Source: an uncultured Lachnospiraceae bacterium
GTDB lineage: Bacteria; Bacillota; Clostridia; Lachnospirales; Lachnospiraceae
Length of the DNA stretch: 7,708 nucleotides
Reading direction: 5' to 3'
Assembly (NCBI GenBank): GCA_947177515.1
Contig: CAMWUU010000162.1
Location: 1-7,708, forward strand
How positions within the stretch are numbered: the stretch's first letter is position 1; every line of letters starts with the position of its first letter. Made by a program: the position numbers and the translations under genes. This document shows, piece by piece, positions 6,353 through 7,708 of the stretch. The notes under the pieces are model-generated. The model was not told where the DNA came from and ran no database searches. It worked only from the letters and a program-made list of their open reading frames with translations.

Positions 6353-6885
6353 TCCCCTGCCCTATTTTGTCCCACTCCCGTTCCTTCTTCTCCATCCCCC
6401 CAAAGCATCCGCTCCGCAAGACCATCACGCACAGAAAAATAACACGAATATTCTCTTTTAGGAACAGCGCCGCAAAAATAATAGTACGCCTGTTCAAAAC
6501 CATCCGCAGGCATCCGGATAGTAAACAAAAGCCCATCCCCACAGGAAAACGGATAAACATCAACCCCCATATAACTGCAATCATTCTCCCCCACCGTTTT
6601 CATTGTGAGCGGGCGGCTTTCCCCGCCCCGCTCCTGCAACAAGGTAATCTCAACGGCACATAGAATCCCCGCTCCCGATTCCATATTTGTTTCTAACAGG
6701 TATCTTGCTGCATCCATGGACAAATATCCCTGTTTTTGCATCATCTCCCCATATTCCCTCACTCTCGCCACACACATGTCAAAAAGCCTGTCACGCATCC
6801 TAATATGTATACATACAGCCGGAAAAAGAAACATCAGAAAGACTGCTGCCATCAGATCAATGCATTTTGCTAATTTCCCCATCAT
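6349..6885 (-). CDS. Single-pass membrane, pilin-like protein
   Basis: 178 residues from ATG at 6885. A transmembrane helix covers about residues 9-28 and includes FLFPA. It is followed by an amphipathic helix (VARVREYGEMMQ), GYLSMDAARYLLETN, then an extracytoplasmic beta-type domain containing VEITLLQE and LFTIRMPA. Four cysteines lie in the soluble part. The layout mirrors the upstream 139-residue protein and fits small TadE/pilin-like components of Tad-type loci, but no prepilin peptidase motif is evident. The start codon overlaps the upstream stop as ATGA and the stop overlaps the next start as GTGA, indicating translational coupling in a single operon. No named family is recognised. Confidence 0.75.
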   Translation of the reverse strand: MMGKLAKCIDLMAAVFLMFLFPAVCIHIRMRDRLFDMCVARVREYGEMMQKQGYLSMDAARYLLETNMESGAGILCAVEITLLQERGGESRPLTMKTVGENDCSYMGVDVYPFSCGDGLLFTIRMPADGFEQAYYYFCGAVPKREYSCYFSVRDGLAERMLWGDGEEGTGVGQNRAGE

Positions 6886-7301
6886 ACTTCACCGCCGCAG
6901 GTATAAAAATACCCGTCCTTCCCGTATATGGAAATATTAACAAAAACATTTCCTCCCAAAAAGATTTCCTCTTTTCCATAAAGCTTTTCCTCCAATTCCA
7001 CCCGGTACATTATTTTTACTGGAAACCCTTTTGGGGTTCTGCCCGCTGGCATCACGTATCTTCTTGCCACAGTCAGCTCAAAACGGTAGTCCGGAAATTG
7101 TGAAAAAAACTTTTTAAATTGCGCATAATCTTCCGCTTTCAGGCTTTTCTCCTGCCGGATTTGCCAGTAAAAGCGCTCCGCCTGTATCTCGGCAGCATTT
7201 TTTTCCCGATTTTGACAGGTTTTCAGGGCATTTCCCGCAGGTATTAATGTCAGGCAGAGAATACAGAGAAAAATCTCCGCCATACGGCCTATACAATCCA
7301 C
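6882..7301 (-). CDS. Single-pass membrane, pilin-like protein
   Basis: 139 residues from GTG at 7301. The start is preferred because a G-run plus GGA lies about seven bases upstream; the internal ATG at 7283 has no such site. A hydrophobic helix (about residues 8-26, with LTLIPAG) is followed by a charged helix 'AAEIQAERFYWQIRQEKSLKAEDYAQFKKFFSQFP' seen in pieces at residues 36-70, then FELTVARRYVMP and a C-terminal strand region ending YFYTCGGEV. Pro-Ala at the end of the helix and the 'L...DY..F' helix recall the next gene's product, suggesting distant paralogues. It starts 33 bp after the upstream gene and overlaps the following start by ATGA. Function is inferred only from this context. 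Confidence 0.75.
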   Translation of the reverse strand: MDCIGRMAEIFLCILCLTLIPAGNALKTCQNREKNAAEIQAERFYWQIRQEKSLKAEDYAQFKKFFSQFPDYRFELTVARRYVMPAGRTPKGFPVKIMYRVELEEKLYGKEEIFLGGNVFVNISIYGKDGYFYTCGGEV

Positions 7302-7334
7302 CGATCCATCCCCCCAACGATAAAGAAATATAAC

Positions 7335-7708
7335 CTAAAACATCTCTTCAACCAGTCCAAACTCCAGCCGAAGCATATCCCTTTGCTGATTAATTTCCAT
7401 TTTTTTACAGAATCTCTCTTCCCAATATAACTTCCACGCCATCAAACCATCATTTTCTTCCCCCTTCCACCGAAAAAACAAACTGAGGAACGCCATCAAC
7501 AGCGAACTAAGCACAAAAACCATCCACCCCACTGACTTAAGGGAATAAAATCTTCCTTCCAGATCCCCTTTTAATATCCAGGCCATCCACACTGCCAGAC
7601 CGGTCAAAAGATTGACCACAGATCCCCCAAGCGCTGCAAATACCAGACTTTTCCGATCCGGACAGACAAGTACACATTCCCCCGCATGGGCATAATTCTC
7701 CCCATCCC
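7335..7708 (-). CDS. C-terminal part of a polytopic membrane protein, possibly M50-like (partial)
   Basis: The minus-strand frame is open to the right edge, giving 123 residues and a TAG at 7337-7335. A GTG at 7619 could be read as a start, but 29 more coding residues precede it in frame (including GECVLVCPDRKSLVFAALGG), so the gene almost certainly begins outside. Two hydrophobic segments are visible: SLVFAALGGSVVNLLTGLA plus WMAWIL, and VGWMVFVLSSLLMAFLSLFF. The end is a charged cytoplasmic-type tail with ENDGLMAWKLYWEERF. The 'GGSVVNLL' helix followed by an 'NDG' segment faintly recalls site-2 protease (M50) proteins, whose HExxH would lie off the window. That is a guess. It heads the visible part of the operon. 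Confidence 0.65.
   Translation of the reverse strand, partial: DGENYAHAGECVLVCPDRKSLVFAALGGSVVNLLTGLAVWMAWILKGDLEGRFYSLKSVGWMVFVLSSLLMAFLSLFFRWKGEENDGLMAWKLYWEERFCKKMEINQQRDMLRLEFGLVEEMF

Noticed and set aside
6288..6584. 98-codon minus-strand frame overlapping the two pilin-like genes
   Set aside because: It is out of frame with both coupled genes, which have better starts, membrane helices and stop/start overlaps.

Overview
The window reads like chromosome from a low-to-mid GC Gram-positive anaerobe, most likely a Lachnospiraceae-type Clostridia member. The reasons are a DUF1836 protein, a ComFB-family protein, a very long exported protein with a DUF5704-like C-terminus, GTG starts, and strong purine-rich ribosome binding sites. 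These assignments come from recognising protein patterns by eye; no search was run.

Left part (1-1346). The last 22 codons of an unidentified plus-strand gene end at 69. A hairpin terminator at about 103-148 separates it from the convergent DUF1836 gene (175-825 or 840, minus). The DUF1836 gene has a textbook promoter on the minus strand (TTGACA, 17 bp, TATAAT). Divergent from it is a small ComFB-family gene (1077-1346, plus) with a zinc-type cysteine cluster. Its family has recently been reported to bind cyclic dinucleotides.

Centre (1347-5086). One uninterrupted minus-strand gene encodes a 1205-residue exported protein. It has a signal peptide, a long beta-rich ectodomain and a C-terminal block of about 357 residues resembling DUF5704. 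It converges on the ComFB gene, with only a weak hairpin between them.

Intergenic island (5087-5701). These 615 bp hold no convincing gene but are rich in structure: a 15-bp tandem repeat with an 18-bp palindrome just upstream of the giant gene, a 43-nt near-perfect two-tier hairpin reminiscent of IS200/IS605 or omega-RNA ends, and a 124-bp segment bounded by perfect 13-bp inverted repeats with a second, competing pairing partner inside.

Right part (5702-7708, minus). This is a tight operon transcribed leftward. First comes the C-terminal part of a polytopic membrane protein that runs off the window edge, then three genes for single-pass membrane proteins joined by ATGA and GTGA stop/start overlaps. 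Two of the three share one architecture (N-terminal hydrophobic helix with a Pro-Ala, an amphipathic helix, then a 'Y..F' or 'Y.L' helix and a beta domain), like the small pilin-like proteins of Gram-positive Tad/Flp-type loci. Together with the DUF5704-like protein downstream, this suggests the tail of an uncharacterised Tad-like surface appendage or export locus. The convergent ComFB protein could be a cyclic-dinucleotide link to it, but that is inference from position only.
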